Virus record (IMG/VR): IMGVR_UViG_3300030102_005993
Span: 1-33,194 of that record
Direction: 5' to 3' (one strand)
DNA: 33,194 bases
Origin: a virus
How positions within the stretch are numbered: the first letter of the stretch is position 1; every line of letters starts with the position of its first letter. Shown in pieces: positions 12,301 to 19,900 of the stretch. Both the position numbers and the translations under genes were made by a program. Under the pieces are notes generated by a model. It did not search any database. It worked only from the letters and a program-made list of their open reading frames with translations, and was not told the origin of the DNA.

Positions 12301-15300
12301 TAACAACTGATTTTGGTGGTAGTGTTGGTTCAACAACCTTGCTTCCTACAGATATTTTTGCAATTAAGATTAATGATGCACAGATTGGTTTTGCAACAAG
12401 TCCAACTGATGCACAAGCAATTAATCCAGTTTTAATAGAATTTACTAATGTTGGTGTTGGTGACTCACATTTTGTAACCTCTACAAAACAAACAACAAAA
12501 ATGCTTGTGAGTGTTGATAATATGATTCAAGCACCTATTTCCAAAACTGGTATTGCTGCTACTTTGTCACAAAGTATTGTTTTTGATACACAATTTACTA
12601 CCAGTGGTATTACAACAATATCATCTAATGATATTATTAAAATAGATGATGAGTTTATGAGAGTAACATCTGTAACTGGTTCTGGAACAACAATGTTTGT
12701 TGAAAGACCAATTCTTGGGACTCAAATTGGAATTCATTCTATTGGTGCAAGTATTGAAAAATTTGTTGGAAACTTTACTGTAACTAACAACACAATAAAC
12801 TTTGTAAGTGCCCCCTATGGAAACATTCCAATTGGAACATCAACAAATCCACCAGATGAAAGGGATTTCACAGGAATTACTTCAAGTTCTACATTTAGTG
12901 GCAGAGTATTTACAAAGAGGGGATCAACTGGATCAATAAATGAAACTTATCATAAAAACTTTGTATTTGATGATTTATCTACACAGTTTACAGGTATTGC
13001 AAGTGAATTTACTTTAACATCTGAATCCTCTAATGTAACTGGTATTGCTACCAACTCTATCATACTTGTTAATAATATTTTCCAAACACCACAAGGTGCT
13101 AAATCTGATGAAGTTGGTGAATATGAAAATTTTGAAAGTGCTGGTGTTACAACTATTAGATTCTCTGCTGGTTCTGGAAACATAACTGGATATGATCAAA
13201 ACATTAGTGGTCTTCCAATTGGTGGAATGATTGTTTCTGTTGGTTCAAGTGAAGGTTTTGGATATCAACCACTTGTTGGTGCTGGTGGAACAGCAGTTGT
13301 ATCCATTGCAGGGACCATTCAATCAATCAGTATAGGTAATAGTGGTTCAGGATACAGAACAGGTGTTGTAACAGCATATAATGTGGGTGTACAGACATAT
13401 GATGGTGTTATTCCTGTATTGACCAATATTGGAACAGCAACAGTCAGTAATGGTCATGTAATAGGATTTGATATTACTAATCCTGGTGCTGGATTTACAA
13501 GCACAAATCCACCAGTTGTTGTTATTGATGAACCACTTAATTACACTGATATTCCCCTTGTTTACTCAACATCTTCATCAGGTGTTGGTGCTGAAGCAAC
13601 AATAAATGTTAAAGTTGGTCAGGGATCAAGTGTAATTGAGTTTGAGATTAACAATTTTGGATACGCATTTAAAAAAGGTGAAATACTTACAATCCCTGTA
13701 GGTGGTGCAACTGGCATCCCAACAAACACATCTCTTACATTTGAAGAGTTCCAAATTACAATTCAAGACACATATAGTGATAACTTTAATGGATACACTC
13801 CTGGAGAATTCCAAGTATTAGATAGAATTGATTTATTATTTGATGGTGTTAAGAAAGTATTCCCATTAACACTTGAATCTAATCCTGTCTCTATCAGAGC
13901 ATCACGTGAATCAAATATTGATGTTGACCAAACATTACTTGTTTTTATTAATGATGTGCTTCAGGTCCCTGGTGAATCTTATACATTTGAGGGTGGAAGT
14001 CAGTTAACATTCAATGAGGCACCTCAAGGACCTGAGTCTGGTATTCCACTAGGTGACACTTCAAGAATTCTTTTCTATAAAGGTGCAGGTGACACTGATG
14101 TTACATTTAAAAATGTTTTAGAAACAGTTAAAGTTGGTGACACCATTGAATTAAATCCTGATTTGGAAAGAGGACAATCTGATATATTTGATGAAAATAA
14201 GAGAGTCATTACTGGAATCACAACAATTGATGCTGCTACTACTAATCTGTATCCAGGACCTGGACTTGCTAACAATAGAACTGTTCAAAGACCTGCAACA
14301 TGGTGTAGACAAACAATTGATAGAAAAATTAATGGTCAATTTGTTGGCAAAGATAGACCAAAATATGAACCTAGTATCTTCCCTGCTGCATATCTCACAT
14401 CCTCAGTTTCAACTGCATCTACCATTGCATATGTTGATAGTGTAAGACCATTCTTTAATGGTTCTAATGAAGCATTTGTTAGATCTTTCCAAGACTCTGT
14501 GACATTAATCTCACAAGATACATTAACAAGTGCTACTGCTAGTGCAACTGTATCCACAGGAGGATCTATTTCTGCTGTCACAATTACTGATGGAGGTTCA
14601 GGTTATGACTTTACACCAACAGTGACTATTGCTGCACCTAGTGGTATTACAACTGCTCAGGCAACTGCTACTGCCTCTGTAACAGGTGGAGTTGTTACTA
14701 GTGTTTCTATCACTGGTATTGGAACTGGATATGATACACAACCACTGGTGTTGATTCAACCACCTAAAATAACATCAGAAATTATTGAAGTTAATTCTTA
14801 CTCAGGTGATGATGGTGTGATTGTTGGTGTTGGAAGCACTAATGTTGGAGCACAAAAACAGTTATTCTTTGATCTTTATATTCCAACTGATTCCTTCATG
14901 AGAGATACAAATCTTGTTGGAACTGCACAAACAATAAGTGGTATTAGTACAGGTGATACTATTGTTATTAAAGATACCTTCTTATCAATTGGTAGCACAT
15001 TTGCATCTGCTGTTGGTGTTGCTAACACTTTCCTTGATTGTGTGTATCAGGTTGAATCTGCTTCAACTCAAATGGTAACTGTACAAAATGAAAGTTCCTC
15101 TGGTATTGTAACAGCAGTTAGAAGAATCAATTGTAATGTTGATACATTTGGTTTAGGTATTGCAACACACACTCAAAGACCATCTCTTGGCAACTACAGT
15201 TGGGGTAAGATTAATTTTGCAGAGAGAGTAAAAGTTAAATCTTTTGATGCAAATAACAACAATGGAGTGATTGGTATTTCTACCTCTGGTCTTGTTCAAA

Positions 15301-15335
15301 GATCTGAACCTCTTAGATTTAAGAACTATACTTAA
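3348..15335 (+). CDS. Giant virion structural protein in the gp7 position, with a YHYH-like domain
   Basis: One unbroken frame of 3995 residues, lying where T4 has gp7 (1032 residues), between gp6 and gp8. The N-terminus (PLLVEFLEEYYV near 25-36; FYKSKGTDESFKLLFKSIYG near 198-217; RPNESLIRPSDAKYVVSQDF near 224-243) resembles the conserved head of large marine-phage baseplate proteins. Beyond it is a mosaic. Residues 71-130 hold an IGDEIIKY module, repeated at about 1554-1600 and 3089-3140. About eight 'NHG..(T/S)G..(I/V).Y' repeats lie between about 467 and 3024. GGSGY-type repeats cluster near 720-790, 1050-1160 and 3290-3800. A YHYH-type domain lies at about 1225-1335 (HSPIIGWAYDGSPIYGP at 1239-1255). 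No signal peptide or membrane segment is seen. I infer a wedge protein enlarged with surface beta domains; homology to gp7 is positional, not shown by sequence. There are 6 bases between the gp6 stop and this start. Confidence 0.85.
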   Translation: MAVDRVQIQDVLSSQIPSYVKDDFPLLVEFLEEYYVSQETQGGTLDLIENLDQYVKVEELANLKTEALLGADITATSTTIQLSAETNFTQGFPDKNGLIQIGDEIIKYSTKTDITLEGCVRGFSGVTQYVNTLVPDKQVFTSSTPAAHKTDDTVKNLSVLFLQEFFTKLKTQVAPGFENRSLATNLNQRNFITNSDSFYKSKGTDESFKLLFKSIYGVDVDIIRPNESLIRPSDAKYVVSQDFVVEKYVGDPLDLKNRTIFQNSTNARGTVTKVEKLNVDGDFYQISIDTGYQRDIDVDGTIYGKFEPNPKTKLINSVGIGVTIIDVDSTVDFESSGTLSLVDNIGNEFIANYTDKNLTQFIGLTTTTSSFNKGIDVRKNDFSFVNIGVGTGTQIKVRILSTLQDIEYTDENFGLSVGDRISLKTIGVEDTTFKSDYFYNVKSKLNVKSITLSNPGSNIYTLEFFENHNLVVGYNIEITDIDLSSTKSGEITSVDSSKILNVKFDSSIPSTTLSNTFVIENQLLKGNSNNLTIDNINANVLNAYKNNGKYLIASNSVPNYEDEIRCDDKTFLFSGTANNGLLTISTSSDHGLYTGESIQYNYSRVSTASTTGGQTFIDTTTNGFSNVDEGIYFVKRVDAFSIRLAKSKADLQDNIFVIPEGTVKDNKFTYYPFFEKPISGQKIYREIDEPNQEAGVFITKPGKIGVLINGVEIDNYKSSDVVFYGGIKSFEVTSSGKNYDVVNPPIISMSDSTGTGATGTVAVSGSVSELRVINKGFDYLETPVVTIDGGSPTTPAKAEVNLIDVDHVIPFKAGILFNNIDGGVDTSNDIIGFSTFHNLRDIEQVTYNVTDTPVVGLATNQVYFAKVIDGTRIKLFSSFDDADVGINTVSLTDVGNGQQTFSTVEKKRVVSSVIISDNGSGYKNQEKTIAVSGISTSLNKFEILNHGYDTGEIIRYIPKVTAITGISSETDYFVGKIDNDNFTLYELGTGSLDRRHYIDNNIRVNITKVGDGCFNYKPITVTVSGRVGVNTSFGQNIDCTLQPVVRGSIISADVSNEGVGYGSSEILNFDRKPTVFLKSGELAQLTPIVVDGSIVEVVVNNGGSGYNSPPELIISDGLYCKLTPIISNGVITSVVVVSGGIQYKNDSQITVLPAGSDGSIEVNINQWVVNKFEQKFNNLTDDDCIITEGSIDGTTQLAHLYAPRNIRSVVYGKKSNAEVQYQHPDLNIVAGLESDSKYHSPIIGWAYDGSPIYGPYGYDKPDGGTVRRMLSGYEPVIGSNRPPLNLYPLGFFVNDFVYNATGDLNESNGRFCVTPEFPNGKFVYFSTIGQTPESSGPFKNLKKPQFPYFIGNVFQHKQNEFNFLKTSNHVDYNIVANNWRRITTPYKINSKFGGYDYIFNSNDVKEQVLEITAVSKGSVTSVGIFTGGTNYKINDRVVFKGDTVGKTARGLINQIGGKQVDFVDIETTTFNNIEFTNAGAANKLVGFMTTPHNLENETRFKISGLSEFLPGLDKYYNIGINTGSYILLDDVDTVANTGIVTFFSVGGAFQYPFMRPNDIIKIESEEVKVLNSDVLNNRVRVLRAQNGTTGAAHTGNVKLFQDPRSFSINVGALKTTRILKTNTEHYFNPVDALGIGSLTSVGAGKTIVFSNPGAGATNIFALEQQLFIPNHTFKVNDTVTYKTNTGSSIEVWNGRNGEPLTSLSNFSSLFVAPFNDSFIGLSSTKVGLGSTGYRGIVDDSVGLFYFTGIGTGEYHSLVTNFDNVASASAERTKVTVSTANTHGLVRNDKVFFTLNPTNETTITVKYDNFNRRIIFDPQSFIASSVDITNNTIDVTKNIFKTGDKIIHTSSSLSGGLVDEKMYYVFMDSPTKLKLVEDKFELNRIQPKFVNITSAGTGTLSKINPNVTTSTNLKFDLSDTSLSFISNSIKYPAFSMEIYTDSLFVNQYLSSNGENDFNVKTSGVVGTDGILTINMSNAPNALYYKFNIANESFILDEKKLVIDNDVVSYNSIFKSKSILDGQYAIAGIGSTTFNFDIDNTSPIASYTRTTAEPDYTTTSVTAFGSIKNVDLVDNNYGYQALPGISSIKSGIGTGAILFAESNSIGKIQNQKFQSNNIGWNYPTDKTLKPTANISEIVEVNPLASFEKIGITTSGNDYLVPATLVVRDGYTNEIVDCVLDYELGDLEVNILTNSRGFYPTTPRIIATNNSNGFEIGSLTLTGTTVKLDLTNQFNSDDEYPFVIGNKVYVEGINIGIGTTGKGYNSEQYKHKLFEVVGVNTNPGGSGAYVEYTLKDDLSTNEIAGNVISLNSAKVIPESHLPIFKPVLGKNKYLKDEIVRWNSSSGVVENYDENTDIVKIKTIGELSVGETLLGNSSKTRGIVVKKFDFPADIKTGAGTTINYGWQNDTGFLNNGLQRIPDNDYHQRFSYSLKSSVPFDKWDNTVGSLNHTAGFKKFSDLQVTSQSEGILTPSVNDTEMSFIVDCIGEGDLNCYYDFDFVRENLFDINGVRFSDTVFFENIVLTDFFESKGNRVLSVDDISGQFESNERGEAFSNINTFDPTVKFVKSLFYIQDTTFTDERQFQVSTAVVDDDFAYMTSYAVLNTFPNLGFFDVNIEAQSWNFQFNPTKFSVNNYLVSSFSFAFEPENTGLGVTSFGDIIHYESQEVNVSTGATTNIVSVGTSFRSLKVMNLLVTGDEFHFAEFNILHNGTDVSFVEYNNIDEDSNVLYGGSGIGTYSAQISGSDLLLKFHPNTGIAATSYSQIVNTARGASFPGINTMSTARIGSAYTSIASSGSPTAHVVSSYDTVSADENYSASYQVITVEDTANNHHEMFEIGVVNSLTIPTQGIAPFGVVETDSSLGTVGIATTGNLVQVTYTPNPGIAVEVKSFFVDLRELSPDNITDNKIDINDGYLQAQTGNYFGTKSSVKTDFNLLHKGDPIFERQFDGSSSTTVNLTENVISLPNHFFQSGEAVKYSITGTDERIGIVTTDFGGSVGSTTLLPTDIFAIKINDAQIGFATSPTDAQAINPVLIEFTNVGVGDSHFVTSTKQTTKMLVSVDNMIQAPISKTGIAATLSQSIVFDTQFTTSGITTISSNDIIKIDDEFMRVTSVTGSGTTMFVERPILGTQIGIHSIGASIEKFVGNFTVTNNTINFVSAPYGNIPIGTSTNPPDERDFTGITSSSTFSGRVFTKRGSTGSINETYHKNFVFDDLSTQFTGIASEFTLTSESSNVTGIATNSIILVNNIFQTPQGAKSDEVGEYENFESAGVTTIRFSAGSGNITGYDQNISGLPIGGMIVSVGSSEGFGYQPLVGAGGTAVVSIAGTIQSISIGNSGSGYRTGVVTAYNVGVQTYDGVIPVLTNIGTATVSNGHVIGFDITNPGAGFTSTNPPVVVIDEPLNYTDIPLVYSTSSSGVGAEATINVKVGQGSSVIEFEINNFGYAFKKGEILTIPVGGATGIPTNTSLTFEEFQITIQDTYSDNFNGYTPGEFQVLDRIDLLFDGVKKVFPLTLESNPVSIRASRESNIDVDQTLLVFINDVLQVPGESYTFEGGSQLTFNEAPQGPESGIPLGDTSRILFYKGAGDTDVTFKNVLETVKVGDTIELNPDLERGQSDIFDENKRVITGITTIDAATTNLYPGPGLANNRTVQRPATWCRQTIDRKINGQFVGKDRPKYEPSIFPAAYLTSSVSTASTIAYVDSVRPFFNGSNEAFVRSFQDSVTLISQDTLTSATASATVSTGGSISAVTITDGGSGYDFTPTVTIAAPSGITTAQATATASVTGGVVTSVSITGIGTGYDTQPLVLIQPPKITSEIIEVNSYSGDDGVIVGVGSTNVGAQKQLFFDLYIPTDSFMRDTNLVGTAQTISGISTGDTIVIKDTFLSIGSTFASAVGVANTFLDCVYQVESASTQMVTVQNESSSGIVTAVRRINCNVDTFGLGIATHTQRPSLGNYSWGKINFAERVKVKSFDANNNNGVIGISTSGLVQRSEPLRFKNYT
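7020..7352 (+). other. YHYH-like domain inside the giant baseplate protein
   Basis: Residues about 1225-1335 of the giant protein match the pattern I know for the YHYH family: HSPIIGWAYDGSPIYGP (1239-1255), then a second block NGRFCVTPEFPNGKFVYF (1308-1325). In the family the second block usually ends with Tyr-His-Tyr-His; here the equivalent residues read FVYF, so the histidines that name it are absent. The fold is probably kept, and any metal-binding role is doubtful. Confidence 0.7.
13200..14760 (+). repeat. GGSGY-type repeat cluster near the end of the giant protein
   Basis: Coding-level repeat. Residues about 3285-3805 contain successive degenerate copies of a beta-strand unit of the form V.(I/V)..GGSGY...P.V.I, for example SISIGNSGSGYRTG, FDITNPGAGFTSTNPPVVVI and VTITDGGSGYDFTPTVTIAA. 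The same unit dominates gp14 (26617-28206) and occurs once or twice in gp8 and the DUF4815 protein. A segment of unrelated sequence (about 3520-3720) interrupts the cluster. Confidence 0.75.
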
Positions 15336-15340
15336 TCCCC

Positions 15341-15348
15341 TATAAATA
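15341..15348 (+). promoter_or_regulatory. T4-type late promoter upstream of gp8
   Basis: Perfect TATAAATA in the 33-base gap between the giant gene and gp8, 20 bases before the gp8 ATG. It shares the 14-base context CCCCTATAAATAAA (15337-15350) with the promoter before gp25. It probably drives gp8, the DUF4815 gene and the two small genes that follow. Confidence 0.8.
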
Positions 15349-15368
15349 AACAAAAAAGTCCTAATAAA

Positions 15369-16925
15369 ATGGCTGCGATTATAACTGATCAACTTCGTAT
15401 ATTAAATGCTAAGAATTTTGTTGCTGGAGTTCAATCCAGCAGTAATTCTTATTATACGTTCATTGGTTTACCCAATGCCACTGATTATTCATCTACATGG
15501 GAGAGCACACCACCATCTCCAAAAGACAATTTAGATGAATCAAATGATTATTGGGACACAATGATTGCCTTAAAAAAGGTTAGTAGTGGAGATATTGCTC
15601 AAGTTGTAACCAAAAATTCTTGGTCTTCTGGTAACATTTATGATATGTGGAGGAATGACATTTCAAGGTCAAATCCATCACAACCATCTGGTTCGTTTAA
15701 CATCTATTCAGCAAATTACTATGTGGTGAATAGTGATTTTAGAGTATACATTTGTCTTTACAATAATGCAAGTCCTGAGAATAACTTCAAAGGAAGTCCT
15801 TCACTTGATGAACCAACTTTTACAGATTTAGAACCAAAACCTGCAGGTTCTAGTGGTGATGGTTATATTTGGAAATACCTTTATACAATTAAACCTGGTG
15901 AAGCTATTAAATTTGATTCTACAAATTATATTCCAGTTCCAAGTGACTGGGGGAATACTACTGATACTGCAACTGTAAAAGCAAATGCTGGATCTAGTGG
16001 TCAAATCAAGATTGTCACCATTAGAAATAGAGGTGCTGGTCTGGGAAATGCAAATACTTATACTGGTGTTTCAATTAAAGGTGATGGACATAATGGACAA
16101 GCAACTGTTGTTGTAAATGCAGACAGTAAAATTCAATCTGTATCAGTTACAAATGGAGGATCTGGTTATACCTATGGAACAATTGATCTTTCAGAAAAAG
16201 GTGTAACTGGAACAACATCTCCAGTCTTTGATGTAATTATTCCTCCACCTGGAGGTCATGGACATGATATCTACACTGAATTAGGTGCTTTTAATGTCCT
16301 CACATATTCAAGATATGAAAATGATACTGAAAATCCTGACTTCATCACAGGTAATCAATTTGCAAGAGTAGGACTTATTGAAAATCCACAGCAGTTTGGG
16401 TCAAGTAGTCTCCTATCTTCTGACAAAGCAGCAGCAACTTATGCATTAAGACTTACTGGAACTGGTTATAGTTCTGTTGTTTTTACTGCTGATAGTGAAA
16501 TCACACAAACAGTAGGTCTTGGTTCTACTGCAGTTGGTAGAGTTGTTTCATATGATCAACTTACTGGTGTTCTTAAGTATTGGCAAGATAGAACAAATGT
16601 AGGATTTAATTCTGATGGAACACAGAATGCATCACCAGAATATGGATTTAAAAATATTCTTTTTGAGGCAGATGCTGGAGCAAATGTAGGTGGTAATGTA
16701 AACATTATTGGTGGATCAGCAACATTGCAGATTAGCACTTCATTTACAGGTGTTAGTACTGTAATAAATAATAGGACATATAACCTAGGTCAGGAATTTA
16801 CAATGGGTGTTGCGAATCCTGAATCTAAAAAATATTCTGGCAATATCATATATGTTGACAATAGACCTCCAGTAACTAGGTCTACCACCCAGAAAGAAGA
16901 CGTCAAAATCATTTTGCAATTCTAA
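15369..16925 (+). CDS. 8: Baseplate wedge subunit gp8
   Basis: 518 residues against 334 for T4 gp8, a dimeric beta-rich wedge protein that contacts gp6, gp7 and gp10. The N-terminal half matches the family: AAIITDQLRILNAKNFVAG at 2-20, YDMWRNDISRSNPSQPSG at about 91-108, YICLYNNASPENNFKGSPS at about 126-144, and GDGYIWKYLYTIKPGEAIKF at about 161-180. The extra length includes one or two GGSGY-type units (about 217-270, with SVTNGGSGYTYG) that are absent from T4 gp8 as I know it. They look like an insertion of the module that is abundant in the giant protein and gp14. The C-terminus (NIIYVDNRPPVTRS...EDVKIILQF) is also typical of gp8. The start sits 20 bases after a late promoter. The next gene begins 7 bases after the stop. 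Confidence 0.93.
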   Translation: MAAIITDQLRILNAKNFVAGVQSSSNSYYTFIGLPNATDYSSTWESTPPSPKDNLDESNDYWDTMIALKKVSSGDIAQVVTKNSWSSGNIYDMWRNDISRSNPSQPSGSFNIYSANYYVVNSDFRVYICLYNNASPENNFKGSPSLDEPTFTDLEPKPAGSSGDGYIWKYLYTIKPGEAIKFDSTNYIPVPSDWGNTTDTATVKANAGSSGQIKIVTIRNRGAGLGNANTYTGVSIKGDGHNGQATVVVNADSKIQSVSVTNGGSGYTYGTIDLSEKGVTGTTSPVFDVIIPPPGGHGHDIYTELGAFNVLTYSRYENDTENPDFITGNQFARVGLIENPQQFGSSSLLSSDKAAATYALRLTGTGYSSVVFTADSEITQTVGLGSTAVGRVVSYDQLTGVLKYWQDRTNVGFNSDGTQNASPEYGFKNILFEADAGANVGGNVNIIGGSATLQISTSFTGVSTVINNRTYNLGQEFTMGVANPESKKYSGNIIYVDNRPPVTRSTTQKEDVKIILQF

Positions 16926-16931
16926 AGAATT

Positions 16932-19900
16932 ATGCCACAGGAAACTAATCTCAATGTTGCTCCTTATTTTGATGATTTTGATGCAACTAAAAATTACAAT
17001 AAAGTTTTATTTAAACCTGCTTTTCCAATTCAGGCAAGAGAGTTAAATAATATACAATCAATTCTGCAGGGGCAGATTGAAGCAATGGGAGACAACCTCT
17101 TTAAAGAGGGTAGTGTTGTAATCCCTGGAAATTCGTCATATAAACCAAGATTTCATTGTATTCAAATACAATCTGAATTTTTAGGAGTTCCTGTTCAACT
17201 ATATCTTGATTCTTTAATTGGTCAAAAAATTACAGGTAGAACATCTGGTGTAACTGCAAAAGTTGTAACTTATATTACTAATGCACAATCTGATAATGGA
17301 AATTATACATTATATTTAAATTATGAAGATTCTAGTGATGATGGTAATTCAACTGAAGTTTTCTTTGACGATGAAATTCTTACATCAAACACTGCGTTAG
17401 CATTTGGTAATTCATTTATTGCTGCTGGTGAGGGATTTGCAAACACTATTATTTCAGGTGCAGCACAGGTAGGAACTGCATTTACATTGAGTGCAGGTAT
17501 CTTCTACTTAAGAGGTAATTTTGTTACTGTAGATAATCAAATCCTTATTCTTGACCAATATAATACACTTTCAAGTTATAGAATTGGTTTTCAGATTGAA
17601 GAAAAAATTATAACAGCAGATGATGATAACTCACTGTATGATAATGCAAGTGGTTTCAATAATTTTACAGCACCAGGTGCTGATAGATTCAAAATTACTG
17701 CCACATTAGCTAAAAAATCACTTGATAATTTTGACTCTCAAGGATTTGTGCAAATTGCTGAAGTTAATAATGGCAGATTGAAGAATGCAATCAATAACAG
17801 TCCAAGATATAATGTTTTAGGTAATGAATTAGCAAAGAGAACCTTTGAAGAATCAGGTCATTACTATATTAAAGAGTTACAAACTAAAATTAAGGAAAGT
17901 TTAAATGATCTTGAGGGAAATAGAGGAGTATATTTCTCAGATCAACTTACCCAAAATGGAGCAAATCCCTCTGATGATTTGATGGTTTTACAGGTTTCAC
18001 CTGGTAAAGCATATGTCAGAGGATATGAGACTGAAATTAAATCACCACAATTTCTTGATGTCCCCAAACCAAGGACATCAAGAACCCTTTCAAATATTGG
18101 TGTAACCTTTGATTTTGCACCAACACTTGCAGTTAATAATGTAACAGGAAGTGCCCCAATTGGATTTAACACAACTAACACACTTTCTTTAAGAACTCAA
18201 AGAGTTGGTGAAGATAAATTTAGCACTGTTGGTGAAGAAATTGGTAGAGCAAGAGTTTATGATTTTGCTTTAGAATCAGGTGCATATAATGCAACTAATA
18301 CTAATATCAATCAATGGGATCTTTCACTGTTTGATATTGAGTTTAAAAATCAAATTACTTTAAATCTATCCACCACACTGCAAAAATCAACTTTTATTCA
18401 GGGTGTAAAAAGTGGTGCAAGTGGATTTATTAATGAAACAATTACTGGTATTGGACACACCTTGTTTAATGTAAGAGGTGAATTCCAAAGAGGTGAAGCA
18501 ATCTCTATAAATGGTGATTCTGATCAATTGAGATTCATTGTTGATACCAGACAATTCTCATTAGGTGATGTAAAATCAGTTCTTGGATTTATTGGATCTG
18601 GAGTTGGAGCTGCTAATACATTCACTGCAGATGTTATCCAAAGTCCTATTTTAACTTTTGATAATGTAAGTATTACTGCAGCAAGTGCAGGAATTTCAAC
18701 AGTTTCTAGTCCTTCAGTTGGTGGAAGAACATTTGTTGGTGTTGTCACCACAGGTAATATTGTTCAGTTTGAAAGACCAGGATTTACTGATGTTTCTTTT
18801 GGAAGAGTTACTTCTATTGGTTCAACCAATTTTGAAATAGCAGGTGTTACTACTGTAATTGGTGTTGCTGATGGTGGTCTTCCAAGTGCTGGATTTGAAG
18901 CTAATGACCTAAAAGTTCTTACTTCAAAATTAGCAAATTCTCCTAATAGTAGTAATGAGTCTGGTAAGAATACACTATACAGTGTTCTTCCAAATTCAAA
19001 TGTAAAATCTGTTAATTTGAATGGTGCATCAGGTGTTATCAGAGTTAAGAAACTTGTAACTATTAGTAGTTCTGGTGAAACAGGAGCAATTGCAGTTGAT
19101 GATATTGATAACCAAACTTGGACTTCATTTGATGAAGAAAGATACTCACTTCAGAATGATGATGGAACAACTCAGATTTTAACAAAAGATAAATTTACAT
19201 TTAATACTGCAAGAACAGAAGTCACTATTCAAGGATTGACTGGCAGTGGTTCAGCAGTTCTTATTGGTACTGTTCTTCAATCTAAACTTACTGCAAAGAT
19301 TAAGAGAAAAAATATTGTTAACAAAATAACAATTAATAAATCATCTGATCCAACATCAGGTGTTGATGCAGTAGGATTTGCTGGAACAACCCTTAATGAT
19401 GGTCTTGAGTATGGTAATTACCCATTTGGAACCAGAGTACAAGATGATACAATATCTCTCAACAAACCAGATGCCTATGTTGTTCATGCAATATTTGAAT
19501 CAATCAATGTAGATGCACCCACTACTCCAACATTAACTGTCAGTAACATGACAGGACCAAGTGCAAATACACAAGATCTCAATATTGGTGATGTTTTTGT
19601 AGGTAATTTAAGTAAAGCAAAAGCAACATATCTTGAGCAATTATCCTCATCATCTATTGCTTTTGCATATGTTAATGATAAAACATTCCAAGATGGTGAA
19701 ATTATTTCTTTTGTGGACACTGGTGTTCAGGCAAATGTAAGTGATATTTTATTAGGTTCACCAAACATTACATCATCATTTGAATTTGATAATGGTCAGA
19801 GAAATGACATTTATGATATTTCTAGATTGAGAAGAAGAGCAGGTGCTCATGTTCCCACAAAACAACTTCTCATTTACTATGGTAATCTTGATTATGATCC

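Noticed and set aside
14188-14445. Second + strand frame of 85 codons inside the giant gene
   Set aside because: Out of frame with a convincing gene, Leu/Gln-rich low-complexity translation, no ribosome binding site.
3348-15335. Possibility that the giant gene is several genes joined by sequencing error
   Set aside because: No internal stop or frame change, module patterns continue throughout, and no late promoter or plausible internal gene start is visible in 12 kb.
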